From Myxococcus xanthus (GTDB lineage Bacteria; Myxococcota; Myxococcia; Myxococcales; Myxococcaceae), in the NCBI RefSeq assembly GCF_900106535.1, contig NZ_FNOH01000005.1:62001-126000 (forward strand): a stretch of 64,000 nt of DNA, written 5' to 3'. The position numbers and the translations under genes are program-made. A model generated the notes under the pieces. That model saw only the letters and a program-made list of their open reading frames with translations. It made no database searches and was not told the origin of the DNA. How positions within the stretch are numbered: the stretch's first letter is position 1; the number at the start of each line of letters is the position of its first letter. Below, piece after piece: positions 16,400 to 25,176 of this stretch.

Positions 16400-18352
16400 G
16401 TGTCAGAGAGCCAAGTCCCCGACGCCGCCCGCCTCGTCACCTGCCCACCGGCCGAATTCACGCGTGCCGGTGAGGAGGCCATGGCCGCCGCCCGAGCGGG
16501 AATCGCCCAGCTCAAGGCCCTCCGCCCCCCCTACGTCACGCGCGAGGTGCTGGAGATCTACGACGAGGCCACGGCAGCGCTCGACGATGCGGGAGCCCGC
16601 GCCAGCGTCGCCCGCCATGCGCACCCGGACGCCGCCATGCGCGAGGCCGCCGAGGCCGCCGAGCAGGCCCTGGAGACGCTCAGCAACGACATCCGCATGG
16701 ACCGGGGCGTCTATGACGTGCTGGCCGCGCTGGACTTGTCCGGCGAGGACGCCGCCACGAGGAAGTGGATGGAGAAGGTGCGGCGGGAGTTCCGCCGCGC
16801 GGGCGTGGACCGGGATGACGCCACCCGCGCTCGGGTGAAGGCGCTCCAGGAGGAGCTGGTCCGCATCGGTCAGGAGTTCAGTCGCAACATCCGCCAGGAC
16901 ACGCGCACGGAGGCGCTGTCTCCGTCCGCGCTGGAGGGCCTGCCCGACGACTACGTGCGCGCCCATCCGCCCGGGCCGGACGGCAAGGTGCGCATCACCA
17001 CGGACTACCCGGACATCGTCCCCTTCATGACGTACTCGCGGGATGCCCAGGCCCGCGAGCAGATGTGGCGCGTGTTCCGCCAGCGCGGCCACCCCGCCAA
17101 CGCGGACGTCCTGCAGCGCATGGTGTCCCGCCGGAACGAGCTGGCCACGCTGCTGGGCTACCGGAACTGGGCGGCCTACGCGACCGAGGACAAGATGATT
17201 CGGGACGAGGGGGCCGCCTCGGACTTCATCGAGAAGATCGCCGCCGCGTCCGGTGCGCGCATGGAGCGCGACTACGCCACGCTGCTGGAGCGCAAGCGCC
17301 GTGACGTCCCTGGCGCCGAGCGCGTCAATCCGTGGGACCAGGCGTACCTGGAGGACCGCGTGAAGGCGGAGCAGTACGCCTTCGACTCGCAGGTGGTGCG
17401 GCCCTACTACGAGTACACGCGCGTGAAGCAGGGCGTGCTCGACCTGACGGCGCGCCTGTTTGGCGTCACCTACCGCCGCGTCGCGGACGCGCCGGTGTGG
17501 CACCCGGACGTGGAGGCCTACGACGTGTTCGAGGGCGCCACGCTGCGTGGGCGCTTCTACCTGGACATGCACCCGCGCGACGACAAGTACAAGCACGCGG
17601 CCCAGTTCACGCTGACCAGCGGGAAGTCGGGACGGAGGCTGCCGGAAGGGGTGCTGGTCTGCAACTTCCCCCGTCCTGGCGCGGAGCCCGCGCTGCTCCA
17701 GCACAGCGACGTGGAGACCTTCTTCCACGAGTTCGGCCACCTGCTGCACCACATCTTCGGCGGCCACACGCGCTGGGCGGGCGTGTCCGGCGTGCGCACG
17801 GAGTGGGACTTCGTGGAGGCGCCGTCGCAGATGCTGGAGGAATGGGCGCGTGACACCGCCAGCCTCCAGACGTTCGCGAAGCACTACCAGACGAACGAGC
17901 CCATCCCCGCGGATGTGGTGGAGCGCATGCGCCGCGCGGAGGAGTTCGGCAAGGGCCTGTGGGTGCGCCAGCAGATGTTCTACGCGGCGCTCAGCCTGGA
18001 GCTGTACCGGCGCAAGCCGGAGGGCGTGGACGCGGTGACGCTCGTGCGCGAGCTTCAGGGGAAGTTCACGCCCTTCCCGTACGTGGAGGGCACCTACTTC
18101 CACCTCTCCTTCGGCCACCTCGACGGGTACTCGTCCAACTACTACACGTACATGTGGTCGCTCGTCATCGCGAAGGACCTGTTCACGGTGTTCCAGCAGA
18201 AGGGGATGCTGTCCCCGGAGCCCGCCCAGGCCTACCGGCGCGCGGTGCTGGAGCCGGGTGGTTCCGACGACGCGGCCCGGTTGGTGAATGCCTTCCTGGG
18301 GCGCGACTACGACTTCCGCGCCTATGAGGAGTGGCTCAATCAGGCGGCGTGA
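16400..18352 (+). CDS. M3 family oligoendopeptidase (thimet oligopeptidase-like)
   Basis: Zinc metallopeptidase of 650 residues that degrades short peptides, probably in the cytoplasm as no signal peptide is seen. The zinc motif HEFGH lies at residues 443-447, with the third ligand Glu473 in DFVEAPSQM, exactly the spacing of thimet oligopeptidase; YLDMHPRDDKYKHAA and SNYYTYMWSLVIAKD also match the family. I chose the GTG at 16400, which has AGGAG six bases upstream (16389-16393); an ATG at 16289 would add 37 residues encoded partly by the upstream terminator hairpin. A possible -10 element TATATT lies at 16367-16372. The gene converges with the next one, with 15 bases between stops. Confidence 0.93.
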   Translation: MSESQVPDAARLVTCPPAEFTRAGEEAMAAARAGIAQLKALRPPYVTREVLEIYDEATAALDDAGARASVARHAHPDAAMREAAEAAEQALETLSNDIRMDRGVYDVLAALDLSGEDAATRKWMEKVRREFRRAGVDRDDATRARVKALQEELVRIGQEFSRNIRQDTRTEALSPSALEGLPDDYVRAHPPGPDGKVRITTDYPDIVPFMTYSRDAQAREQMWRVFRQRGHPANADVLQRMVSRRNELATLLGYRNWAAYATEDKMIRDEGAASDFIEKIAAASGARMERDYATLLERKRRDVPGAERVNPWDQAYLEDRVKAEQYAFDSQVVRPYYEYTRVKQGVLDLTARLFGVTYRRVADAPVWHPDVEAYDVFEGATLRGRFYLDMHPRDDKYKHAAQFTLTSGKSGRRLPEGVLVCNFPRPGAEPALLQHSDVETFFHEFGHLLHHIFGGHTRWAGVSGVRTEWDFVEAPSQMLEEWARDTASLQTFAKHYQTNEPIPADVVERMRRAEEFGKGLWVRQQMFYAALSLELYRRKPEGVDAVTLVRELQGKFTPFPYVEGTYFHLSFGHLDGYSSNYYTYMWSLVIAKDLFTVFQQKGMLSPEPAQAYRRAVLEPGGSDDAARLVNAFLGRDYDFRAYEEWLNQAA

Positions 18353-18367
18353 CGTCCCGTCCGCGTT

Positions 18368-19438
18368 TCAGTTGCGCCCCCACTGCCGGGGGCGCGTGAA
18401 GCGGAAGAGGCCACTGGCCTCTTCCTGGGCGATGACGTCCGCCTCGGTGCCGAAGTAGCGGGCGCGCACCTCCTGGAGGCGGGCCTCCAGCGCATCGCCG
18501 GAGAGCGTCCGTGCCAGGGTCGCGCGCTCCGCCATGTACCGGAGCCCCGCTTCCCAGCGGGCATCCCGTGTCTGGTCCAGCGCGTCCCATCGCCGCAGCG
18601 CTTCGTCATTCAGCCCCATCTCCTGGCGCACGGCCCACAGGCTGCGCGCGCGTTCGGCCGGTGTCATGCCCGTCAGCTCACGTTGGACGGAGGGCAGCGC
18701 CAGGAAGCGATTCATCGTCTCCTGCGAATGCCGGGAGAGCTGCGCTGGTGCCCCGTCTCCGTAGACCTCTCCCAGCCGCGCCTTGTAGGCAGACAGCTTC
18801 TCCGAGAGGGGCAGGTCCTGCCTCGCATCAATCACCTGGAGCGCGTCCACCAGCGCGTGGTGCTTCAGCTCCGAAGCCCAGAGGCGTTGCGCCGTCTCCT
18901 TCCCGAAGAGGCGGTTGCGCGCGTCCCAAACGGCGGCACGGCGCTGCTTCGAGTCCAACCCTCGCAGGTAGGCGTCGTTGTCCTTTACCCACTTCTCGTA
19001 GTCCAGACGGTCGCGCAGCAGGGTGGCCAGCGCTTCGTACTGGCCGGGAAAGGCTCTGCGGAGGAATGTCTGGAGTTCTTCTCTCCACCGGTCCGGTGAG
19101 CGCGTCTGGAAATACCGCATGAGCTGCTCCAGCATCCGGAGCTGGACGGACGGTTCGTGCAGGCGCGAGCCAAAGCGCTCGAGCAGCGAGAGGCGCAGCA
19201 CCTCCAACTCCAAGGCCAGGGACTCTGCCGCCGGGGCTGCTGCGTTGACGGCGCCGGGCATGGGCGGACGGCTCGCCGGGGCCCCCACGAGCGTTGGACC
19301 GCTGCGGCCCTGGGAGCTCACGGGGCCAGGGGCGGGGGGCGCGCCAGCAGTCTGTCCCACGGGGAGAATCCGCCATCCCAAGAGCAGCCCCAGGATGGCC
19401 GCACTCGCTCCCAGCACCCGGTTGGCTTGCAATCTCAT
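18368..19438 (-). CDS. Membrane-anchored helical protein, weakly lipase-chaperone-like
   Basis: A 356-residue protein of unrecognised function. It has one N-terminal membrane anchor (about residues 8-26), a Pro/Ala/Gly-rich linker to about 70, and then an almost wholly alpha-helical, charged region to the end. The layout (N-terminal anchor, Ala/Pro linker, extended helical body) and segments such as RNRLFGKETAQRLWASELKH and LTGMTPAERARSLWAVRQ recall the Lif/LimK steric chaperones of secreted lipases. However, the conserved Lif motif RxxFDYxLSxxGE is not seen and no lipase gene is adjacent. The ATG has GAGG ten bases upstream. I rate the lipase-chaperone idea as a weak hypothesis; a periplasmic helical scaffold is equally possible. 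Confidence 0.75.
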   Translation of the reverse strand: MRLQANRVLGASAAILGLLLGWRILPVGQTAGAPPAPGPVSSQGRSGPTLVGAPASRPPMPGAVNAAAPAAESLALELEVLRLSLLERFGSRLHEPSVQLRMLEQLMRYFQTRSPDRWREELQTFLRRAFPGQYEALATLLRDRLDYEKWVKDNDAYLRGLDSKQRRAAVWDARNRLFGKETAQRLWASELKHHALVDALQVIDARQDLPLSEKLSAYKARLGEVYGDGAPAQLSRHSQETMNRFLALPSVQRELTGMTPAERARSLWAVRQEMGLNDEALRRWDALDQTRDARWEAGLRYMAERATLARTLSGDALEARLQEVRARYFGTEADVIAQEEASGLFRFTRPRQWGRN

Positions 19439-19623
19439 GCCGCCAGGTCCTCGGACGTGACGACTCCAATGCCAATCACCCTCCAGTCCCTTGAGCGGAG
19501 CTGGAAGCCTCGGATGTCCGCTGAAGCGCAGCGGACGCCGCGGATGTTTTCCGTGTAACGAAGGTGATGGGCGAATTCGTGAGTGTTTGTGTTCTGATTT
19601 GGATTGTTCTCCGGGAAGACACC

Positions 19624-19879
19624 ATGAAGTAGGCGATGACCTTGTTTGCCAGCGTTTCGCTCGGATTCCTCGTCAGCGCGTGCGGCGGAGCGGAGCTGGA
19701 GGATGCCGACGGCTCGACGCTGACCACGGCGGCGCAGGCCATCTGTGAGGGCTACATCCCTGGCGCCATCTGCTCTGTGGGAGTTCGCAGGTGGCGTCGA
19801 CTGGGGCAATTGCCAGGATGTGGCGAACACCATCTGCGAGCGCACGGCCTACGGCGCGTGCTGGAACTGGAGCTACTGA
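19624..19879 (+). pseudogene. Decayed small Cys-rich lipoprotein gene
   Basis: Reading from ATG 19624 gives M-K-stop-A-M-T-L-F-A-S-V and on into an evident lipoprotein signal, so codon 3 (TAG at 19630-19632) looks like a former AAG lysine codon; the in-frame ATG at 19636 could restart after it. The signal ends with lipobox LVSAC, and the mature part runs AICEGYIPGAICS. Immediately after, the frame shifts: in the next frame WEFAGGVDWGNCQDV and then CERTAYGACWNWSY continue sensibly to a TGA at 19877-19879. One extra or two missing bases near 19780 would explain this. The intact ancestor would be about 84 residues with repeated cysteines. Two independent lesions favour a pseudogene; a sequencing error could explain one but hardly both. 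Function unknown. Confidence 0.6.
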
Positions 19880-19897
19880 GCCCGTCCCGGCCTGACC

Positions 19898-20374
19898 TCA
19901 AGGCCTCCCACGTCGCACCAGGGGCAGCCCGGCCTGGGCATACGTCCGCTTCTCGCGCAGACGTCCTGCTTCCCAGTGCAGGACGTCCAGCCCGTACCAG
20001 CCGAAGTGCTGGCCGTACATCAGCCGGTACATGAGCTGGCGCGGGCCGCGGCGCGCGGACACCTCGTGCTGACAGCGCCAGCGCAACACCACCTTGCCCG
20101 CGGGCGCATCCACCACCATGTCCTCGGTAAGGAATCGGATGCGCCCGAAGTCACCGCGAAACTGCGCGGCGAAGGCCTCGCGCACCTGCGCGAGGCCCCG
20201 GCACAGCTTTCCGTCGTACGTCTCGTACATCGCGTCCGGCGTGAAGTACGCCATCACCGCATCGAGGTCGTCGCGGTTGAAGGCGTCGGTGAATGCCCGC
20301 ACCACGTCCTCCAGCGCCCTCCGGTCGGCGTCGTCACCGGCCGGGAGGGAAGGGGATGCGGGCCCTGTGCTCAC
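19898..20374 (-). CDS. NTF2-like / SnoaL-like domain protein
   Basis: A 158-residue cytoplasmic protein with the NTF2-like cone fold pattern: helix VVRAFTDAFNRDDLDAVMAY, then FTPDAMYETYDGKLCRGLAQ and VREAFAAQFRGDF, followed by beta strands (KVVLRWRCQHEV, FGWYGLDVLHWEAGRLREK). Proteins of this fold are isomerases, hydrolases or ligand-binding subunits, and the substrate cannot be read from the sequence. The GTG start at 20374 overlaps the TGA stop of glgP in GTGA, so the gene is translationally coupled to glycogen phosphorylase. The coupling suggests a shared regulatory unit, but no direct link to glycogen metabolism is shown. Confidence 0.85.
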   Translation of the reverse strand: MSTGPASPSLPAGDDADRRALEDVVRAFTDAFNRDDLDAVMAYFTPDAMYETYDGKLCRGLAQVREAFAAQFRGDFGRIRFLTEDMVVDAPAGKVVLRWRCQHEVSARRGPRQLMYRLMYGQHFGWYGLDVLHWEAGRLREKRTYAQAGLPLVRRGRP

Positions 20375-22914
20375 GGATCCACCGGCGTCTGCTGGATGCG
20401 CCAGATCTCCTCGGCGTACTGCTTGATGGTCCGGTCCGAGGAGAAGATGCCGCCGCGCGCCACGTTGATGATGCACTTGCGCGCCCAGCCGTCCGCGTCC
20501 TTGTAGGCGTGCGCGACGTCCTCTTGCTTCGCCATGTACGACGGGAAGTCCGCCAGCATGAGGTAGCGGTCCTCCTCGAGGAGGCTGTCCACCAGCGGCT
20601 TGAAGAGGTGCTTGTCCTCCGGCGAGAAGAAGCCGGTGGAAATCAGGTCCAGCGCCTCGCGCAGCTCCTGGTGCTGGTTGTACTCGTCGCGCGGGCGGTA
20701 GCCCTCGCGCTTGCGAGCAATCACCTCGTCCGCCGTGAGGCCGAAGAGGAAGAAGTTCTCGTCGCCCACCGCGTCGCGAATCTCCACGTTGGCGCCGTCC
20801 AGCGTGCCCAGCGTCAGCGCGCCGTTGAGCATCAGCTTCATGTTGCCGGTGCCGGACGCCTCCATGCCCGCGGTGGAGATCTGCTCGGACACGTCCGCGG
20901 CGGGGATGATGCGCTCGGCCAGGCTCACCCGGTAGTTGGGGGCGAACACGACCTGCAGGCCCGTGGTGCCCGCGTCGCTGTTCACCACCTCGGCGATGCC
21001 GTTGATGAGCCGGATGGTCAGTTTCGCCAGGTGGTAGCCCGGCGCCGCCTTGGCGCCGAAGATGAACGCCCGCGGGTGGATGATGGTGGACGGATCCCTG
21101 CGCGCCTTCATCCACAGCGCCACGATGTGCAGCGCGTTGAGGAGCTGGCGCTTGTACTCGTGCAGGCGCTTGATCTGCACGTCGAAGATGGCGTCCGGAT
21201 TGAGCTGCACCCAGCGCAAGTCACGGATGTGCCGGGCCAGGTCTTCCTTGTTGGCGCGCTTCACCTCACGGAAGGCCTTGCGGAACTCCGGGTCCTCCGC
21301 GTGCGCCTCCAGCTTCGTCAGCTTGTCCAGGTCCGTGACCCAGCCCTCGCCGATGCGGGACGTAATCAGCTTGGACAGGCGGGGGTTGCACCATGCCAGC
21401 CAGCGGCGCGGCGTCACGCCGTTCGTCTTGTTGTTGAACCGCTCCGGGTTCATGGACGCGAAGTCCGTCAGCACGTCCCGGCGCAGCAGGTCGGTGTGCA
21501 GCGCGGCCACGCCGTTGACGCTGTGGCTGCCGACGACGGCGAGGTGGGCCATGCGAATCTTCTTCTCGGCCCCTTCCTCCACCAGGCTCATCCGCTGCAT
21601 CTTCTCCTGGTCGTACGGGTAGCGAATCTGCACCTGCCGCAGGAAGCGCGAGTTGATTTCGTAGATGATTTCCAGGTGGCGGGGCAGCAGCCGCTCGAAG
21701 AGCGTCGCCGGCCACTTCTCCATCGCCTCGGCCAGCAGCGTGTGGTTGGTGTAGCCGAACGTCTCCTGGGTAATCGTCCACGCCTCGTCCCAGAGCAGGC
21801 GCTTCTCGTCCACCAGCACGCGCATCAGCTCCGCCACGCCAATGGCCGGGTGCGTGTCGTTGAGCTGGATGGCTGCCTTGCGGGAGAAGTCCTTGAAGTC
21901 CGTGTGGTTCTTCAGATAGCGCCGGACGATGTCCGCGATGGAGCACGCGACGAAGAAGTACTGCTGCTTGAGCCGCAGCTCCTTGCCGGCCTGGAACGCG
22001 TCGTTGGGGTAGAGGACCTTGGAGATGACCTCCGAGTCGTTCTTCTCCACCACCGAGCGCTCGTAGTCGCCCGCGTTGAACAGCAGCAGGTCGAACTCCT
22101 CGGAGGCGCGCGCCTGCCACAGCCGCAGCGTGTTGACGGTGTTGTTGTGGTAGCCGGCGATGGGCGTGTCATACGGAACGCCCACCACCGTCTTGCCGCC
22201 CACCCAGCGCGCCACGGGACGGCCATCCGGGCCCTGGTGGTGCTCCACGCGCCCGAAGAAGCGCACCGGCACCGCCTTCTCCGGCCGGACGATTTCCCAC
22301 GGGTTGCCGAACTTGAGCCACTCGTCGGCGCGCTCCACCTGGTACCCGTCGACGATGTCCTGCGTGAAGATGCCGAACTCGTAGCGGATGCCGTACCCCA
22401 TGCCGGGGTAGGCCAGTGTGGCCAGCGACTCCATGAAACACGCGGCCAGGCGGCCCAGGCCGCCGTTGCCCAGGCCCGCGTCCGGCTCCATCTCCAGCAG
22501 GTTGGTGAGGTCAACTCCCACCTCCTGCATCGACTCGGAGGCCGCTTCGTACATCCCCAGGTTCAGCAGGTTGTTGCCCAGGGCCCGACCCAGCAGGTAC
22601 TCGGCGGACAGGTAATAGGCGCGCTTGACGTCCTTTTCGTAATACGTGCGCGACGTCTTCACCCACCGGTCTGCCAGCCTGTCACGCACCGCGAGCGACA
22701 GCGCCATGAAGCGGTCATGGGGGGTGGACGACTCGTAGTTCTTTCCGCGCGAATAGCGGACGTGGTCGAGGAAGGAACGGCGCAAGCTGGCCGCGTCGTG
22801 CCCGAGCCCGCTGTCGTCAGTCGTGGCCGGCTGGGCGGGGCGGGGCGGCTGGGAGGCGGAGGCAGGAGGGGCCATGGCGCTGGGTATCTCTGGACGGAGT
22901 TGCTGCGGGTTCAT
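20371..22914 (-). CDS. glgP: Glycogen phosphorylase
   Basis: GT35 family enzyme, 847 residues, releasing glucose 1-phosphate from glycogen or other alpha-1,4-glucans with pyridoxal phosphate. Segments seen include YYLSAEYLLGRALGNNL and EPDAGLGNGGLGRLAACF (substrate and nucleotide side), VGGKTVVGVPYDTPIAGY, and near the C-terminus EASGTGNMKLMLNGALT, which contains the PLP-binding lysine. Length is normal. Two starts are possible: the ATG at 22914, or the ATG 13 codons later (MAPPASAS); the first 50 residues are a Pro/Ala-rich extension that the bacterial core enzyme does not need. The gene is followed by an overlapping NTF2-like gene and diverges from a DUF2378 gene. Glycogen serves as a carbon store used around development in myxobacteria (general knowledge). 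Confidence 0.97.
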   Translation of the reverse strand: MNPQQLRPEIPSAMAPPASASQPPRPAQPATTDDSGLGHDAASLRRSFLDHVRYSRGKNYESSTPHDRFMALSLAVRDRLADRWVKTSRTYYEKDVKRAYYLSAEYLLGRALGNNLLNLGMYEAASESMQEVGVDLTNLLEMEPDAGLGNGGLGRLAACFMESLATLAYPGMGYGIRYEFGIFTQDIVDGYQVERADEWLKFGNPWEIVRPEKAVPVRFFGRVEHHQGPDGRPVARWVGGKTVVGVPYDTPIAGYHNNTVNTLRLWQARASEEFDLLLFNAGDYERSVVEKNDSEVISKVLYPNDAFQAGKELRLKQQYFFVACSIADIVRRYLKNHTDFKDFSRKAAIQLNDTHPAIGVAELMRVLVDEKRLLWDEAWTITQETFGYTNHTLLAEAMEKWPATLFERLLPRHLEIIYEINSRFLRQVQIRYPYDQEKMQRMSLVEEGAEKKIRMAHLAVVGSHSVNGVAALHTDLLRRDVLTDFASMNPERFNNKTNGVTPRRWLAWCNPRLSKLITSRIGEGWVTDLDKLTKLEAHAEDPEFRKAFREVKRANKEDLARHIRDLRWVQLNPDAIFDVQIKRLHEYKRQLLNALHIVALWMKARRDPSTIIHPRAFIFGAKAAPGYHLAKLTIRLINGIAEVVNSDAGTTGLQVVFAPNYRVSLAERIIPAADVSEQISTAGMEASGTGNMKLMLNGALTLGTLDGANVEIRDAVGDENFFLFGLTADEVIARKREGYRPRDEYNQHQELREALDLISTGFFSPEDKHLFKPLVDSLLEEDRYLMLADFPSYMAKQEDVAHAYKDADGWARKCIINVARGGIFSSDRTIKQYAEEIWRIQQTPVDP

Positions 22915-23100
22915 GGTTTCGCGGGCACCGGGGTTTCCCGGGTTCGCGAAGGTGCATCAGGCTAGCGCAGCCGTGTCTCGCATCGCACCGGTAAAGCGCG
23001 TCCCGGCCCTTGGGGACAGCTCACCTGGAAGGGCGGCGGACTGCCTGCCGGTGGATGGCGCGCCAACCCGGAGACGGATTGATGTAGAGATCCATCCGCC

Positions 23101-23685
23101 ATGGGCTTTCCGCAGAACGACCTCGAACAACGGTTGGCCGTCATCCGTCCCGACGACACGGTGCGCGGGCTCGTCTTCAACGCGGTGTTCAACCTGACAG
23201 AGAAGAAGCTGGGTGTGGAGGCGGCCACTCGCCTGCGTGAGCCCTTCTTCAAGCGCTCCCCGGTGGACTTCTTCTCCTACCCGGCCATTGATGCCCTGCG
23301 CCTCTTGTACGCGACGTCGGAAGCGCTCACGCCCGTCTACGGCTCCATGGAGGACGCGGTGCGGGCCTGCGGGGCCGCGGCCGTCACGCACTTCTTCCAG
23401 TCCACGGTGGGGCAGACGCTCAACCGGCTCATCGGCAAGGGCGACCCCAAGCGGCTCCTCTCCCACGCACCCACCGCGTACTCGACGCTGGTGAGCTACG
23501 GCCGGCGCGAATTCGCCGTGCTGGGAGACAAGCAGGTGCGCCTGGCCTTCCACGGGGACATGCAGCCGGTGCAGTACCACGAGGGCGTCTTGAAGGAGGC
23601 CCTGAGCGTCGTCGGCTGCAAGAGCCGGGTGGTGGGCACGCCTCGCGGCGTGACGGGCGCTGACTACGTCATCACCTGGGAGTAG
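23101..23685 (+). CDS. DUF2378 / TIGR02265 family protein
   Basis: A 194-residue cytoplasmic protein of the TIGR02265 (DUF2378) family, first described as a paralogous family of Myxococcus xanthus with unknown function. Family-typical features are the opening FxxPDDTVRGLVFNAVF-like segment, RSPVDFFSYPAIDALRL, the Gly/Ala-rich GAAAVTHFFQSTVGQTL helix and the closing LKEALSVVGCKSRVV with the end of the fold at DYVITWE. No catalytic motif or membrane segment is visible. The fold has been compared with heme-NO-binding-like alpha/beta proteins, but I see nothing to support ligand binding here. It stands alone on the + strand, divergent from glgP and convergent with the M23 peptidase gene. Confidence 0.85.
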   Translation: MGFPQNDLEQRLAVIRPDDTVRGLVFNAVFNLTEKKLGVEAATRLREPFFKRSPVDFFSYPAIDALRLLYATSEALTPVYGSMEDAVRACGAAAVTHFFQSTVGQTLNRLIGKGDPKRLLSHAPTAYSTLVSYGRREFAVLGDKQVRLAFHGDMQPVQYHEGVLKEALSVVGCKSRVVGTPRGVTGADYVITWE

Positions 23686-23732
23686 ACCCGCGGCGCGCGT
23701 CCCACGGAGGGGCCGCGCACCGCGTCACAGCG

Positions 23733-24911
23733 TCACGGCATCGCTGCGGCCTGCCCGGCGACGGCGGCCACGGACACCGCCTCCATCTGCCCCGTCAGCT
23801 CCTGCGCCTTGGCGAGGAAGTCCGGCAGCAGCTCCTTGGGCAGTGGGTCCGCGCGGGGGAACTGCTGGTTGAGCGGGTTGGTGTACTGGCCGTTGCGCTT
23901 GAGCCCGAAGTGCAGGTGCGGCCCGGTGGAGCGGCCTGTGTTGCCGGAGTAGGCGATGACCTGCTTCTGCCGCACGCGGGCGCCCGCGCGGACGCCTTCG
24001 CCGAAGCGCGACAGGTGCATGTACTGCGTCTCGAAGCCGTTGGCGTGGCGGATGACCACCATGTTGCCGGCGGCGCCCGCGTAGCCCGCCTGCGTCACCG
24101 TGCCGTCGGCCACCGCCCACACGGGGGTGCCGATGGGGGTGCCGTAGTCCACGCCATTGTGGGCCTTGAGGTACTTGAGCACCGGGTGGAAGCGCGAGCC
24201 GAAGCGGCTGGTGACGTTGGCGTACTTCAGGGGCGTCTTGAGGAAGGTCTTCTTCGCGCTGGCGCCCTCCTCGTTGAAGTAGTTGGGCTGCCCGTCCGGG
24301 AGCACGTAGCGGTACACCTTCTTATTGCCCACGAGGCCGCCCGCGTACGTCGCCGCCAGCACGTCGCCGTAGCGCAGCAGGCGGCCCTTGGAGACGAACT
24401 TCTCCACCAGCGCGCGCGCCGTGTCGCCCTTGCGCACGTCACGGTAGAAGTCGATGTCCCAGGCGAACACGTCCGCCAGCACCATGCCGATGGCCGGGTC
24501 CTCGCCGGCGGCCACCGCCGCCTCGTACAGCGACGACTGGATTTCCAGCGCCACCACGGCGACCTGCTTCTCCACCTCGATGGCGCGCTTGCTGCCCACG
24601 TACTTCTCGCCGTCGCGGCGGACCTGCCACTCGTCCACCATGCTCTGGCGGTAGTCGAAGAAGTCCAGCTCCCCGTCGCGGATGACGAGCCGCAACTGGT
24701 CGCCCACGCGCGACTTGCGGAAGTCGAACACGCCCTCCAGCGCGGAGATGACGGCGGCCACCTGCGCGTCCGGGAGTTGCGCGTCGTGCAGCGCCTGCGC
24801 GAGCGTCTGGCGCGGCTCGATACGGCGGTTCTTGATGACGTGACGGACCGCGGCTTCGGACGTCGAAGCCAGCAGCGCGGCGGCCAGGCAGAGCAGGGGA
24901 GCGATTCTCAT
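23733..24911 (-). CDS. Secreted M23 family peptidoglycan endopeptidase
   Basis: A 392-residue zinc endopeptidase predicted to cut peptidoglycan cross-links in the periplasm. From the ATG at 24911 it begins with a signal peptide (MRIAPLLCLAAALLASTSEA); an in-frame upstream start would bury this signal, so it was rejected. Residues from about 35 to 120 form an OapA/LysM-like periplasmic module (QTLAQALHDAQLPDAQV), as in the YebA/MepM group. The catalytic M23 domain has SRFGSRFHPVL, the zinc ligands in AHNGVDYG (HxxxD), and the active HLHFG (HxH) motif, so it should be active rather than a degenerate LytM factor. It lies alone between DUF2378 and spoVR. Confidence 0.94.
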   Translation of the reverse strand: MRIAPLLCLAAALLASTSEAAVRHVIKNRRIEPRQTLAQALHDAQLPDAQVAAVISALEGVFDFRKSRVGDQLRLVIRDGELDFFDYRQSMVDEWQVRRDGEKYVGSKRAIEVEKQVAVVALEIQSSLYEAAVAAGEDPAIGMVLADVFAWDIDFYRDVRKGDTARALVEKFVSKGRLLRYGDVLAATYAGGLVGNKKVYRYVLPDGQPNYFNEEGASAKKTFLKTPLKYANVTSRFGSRFHPVLKYLKAHNGVDYGTPIGTPVWAVADGTVTQAGYAGAAGNMVVIRHANGFETQYMHLSRFGEGVRAGARVRQKQVIAYSGNTGRSTGPHLHFGLKRNGQYTNPLNQQFPRADPLPKELLPDFLAKAQELTGQMEAVSVAAVAGQAAAMP

Positions 24912-25176
24912 GGGGCGGCGGCCGAGTGTAGTGGACACCCTGGCGCTCGCCCAGCGAAGGGCCGGGAAATTTCCGGGCTCGGCTGCCTGGCTGCTTGAAG
25001 CCACCGAGGAGCGCCTGGCCCGGCCTCCCTTCGCCCCCAGCGGGAGACGCTGCCCACCCGGTGTCCTCAGGGCCTCCGGCGCATCGACGAGGCCCGTGTC
25101 CGCGGACCCGCGCTACTTCGAACAGGCGATGCCGTCGGTGAATCTTTGGCGCACCGCCCGGGGCGGGCACGGCTGC

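Noticed and set aside
20293-22965. 890-codon open frame on the plus strand opposite glgP
   Set aside because: Antisense shadow of glycogen phosphorylase, which has full catalytic motifs.
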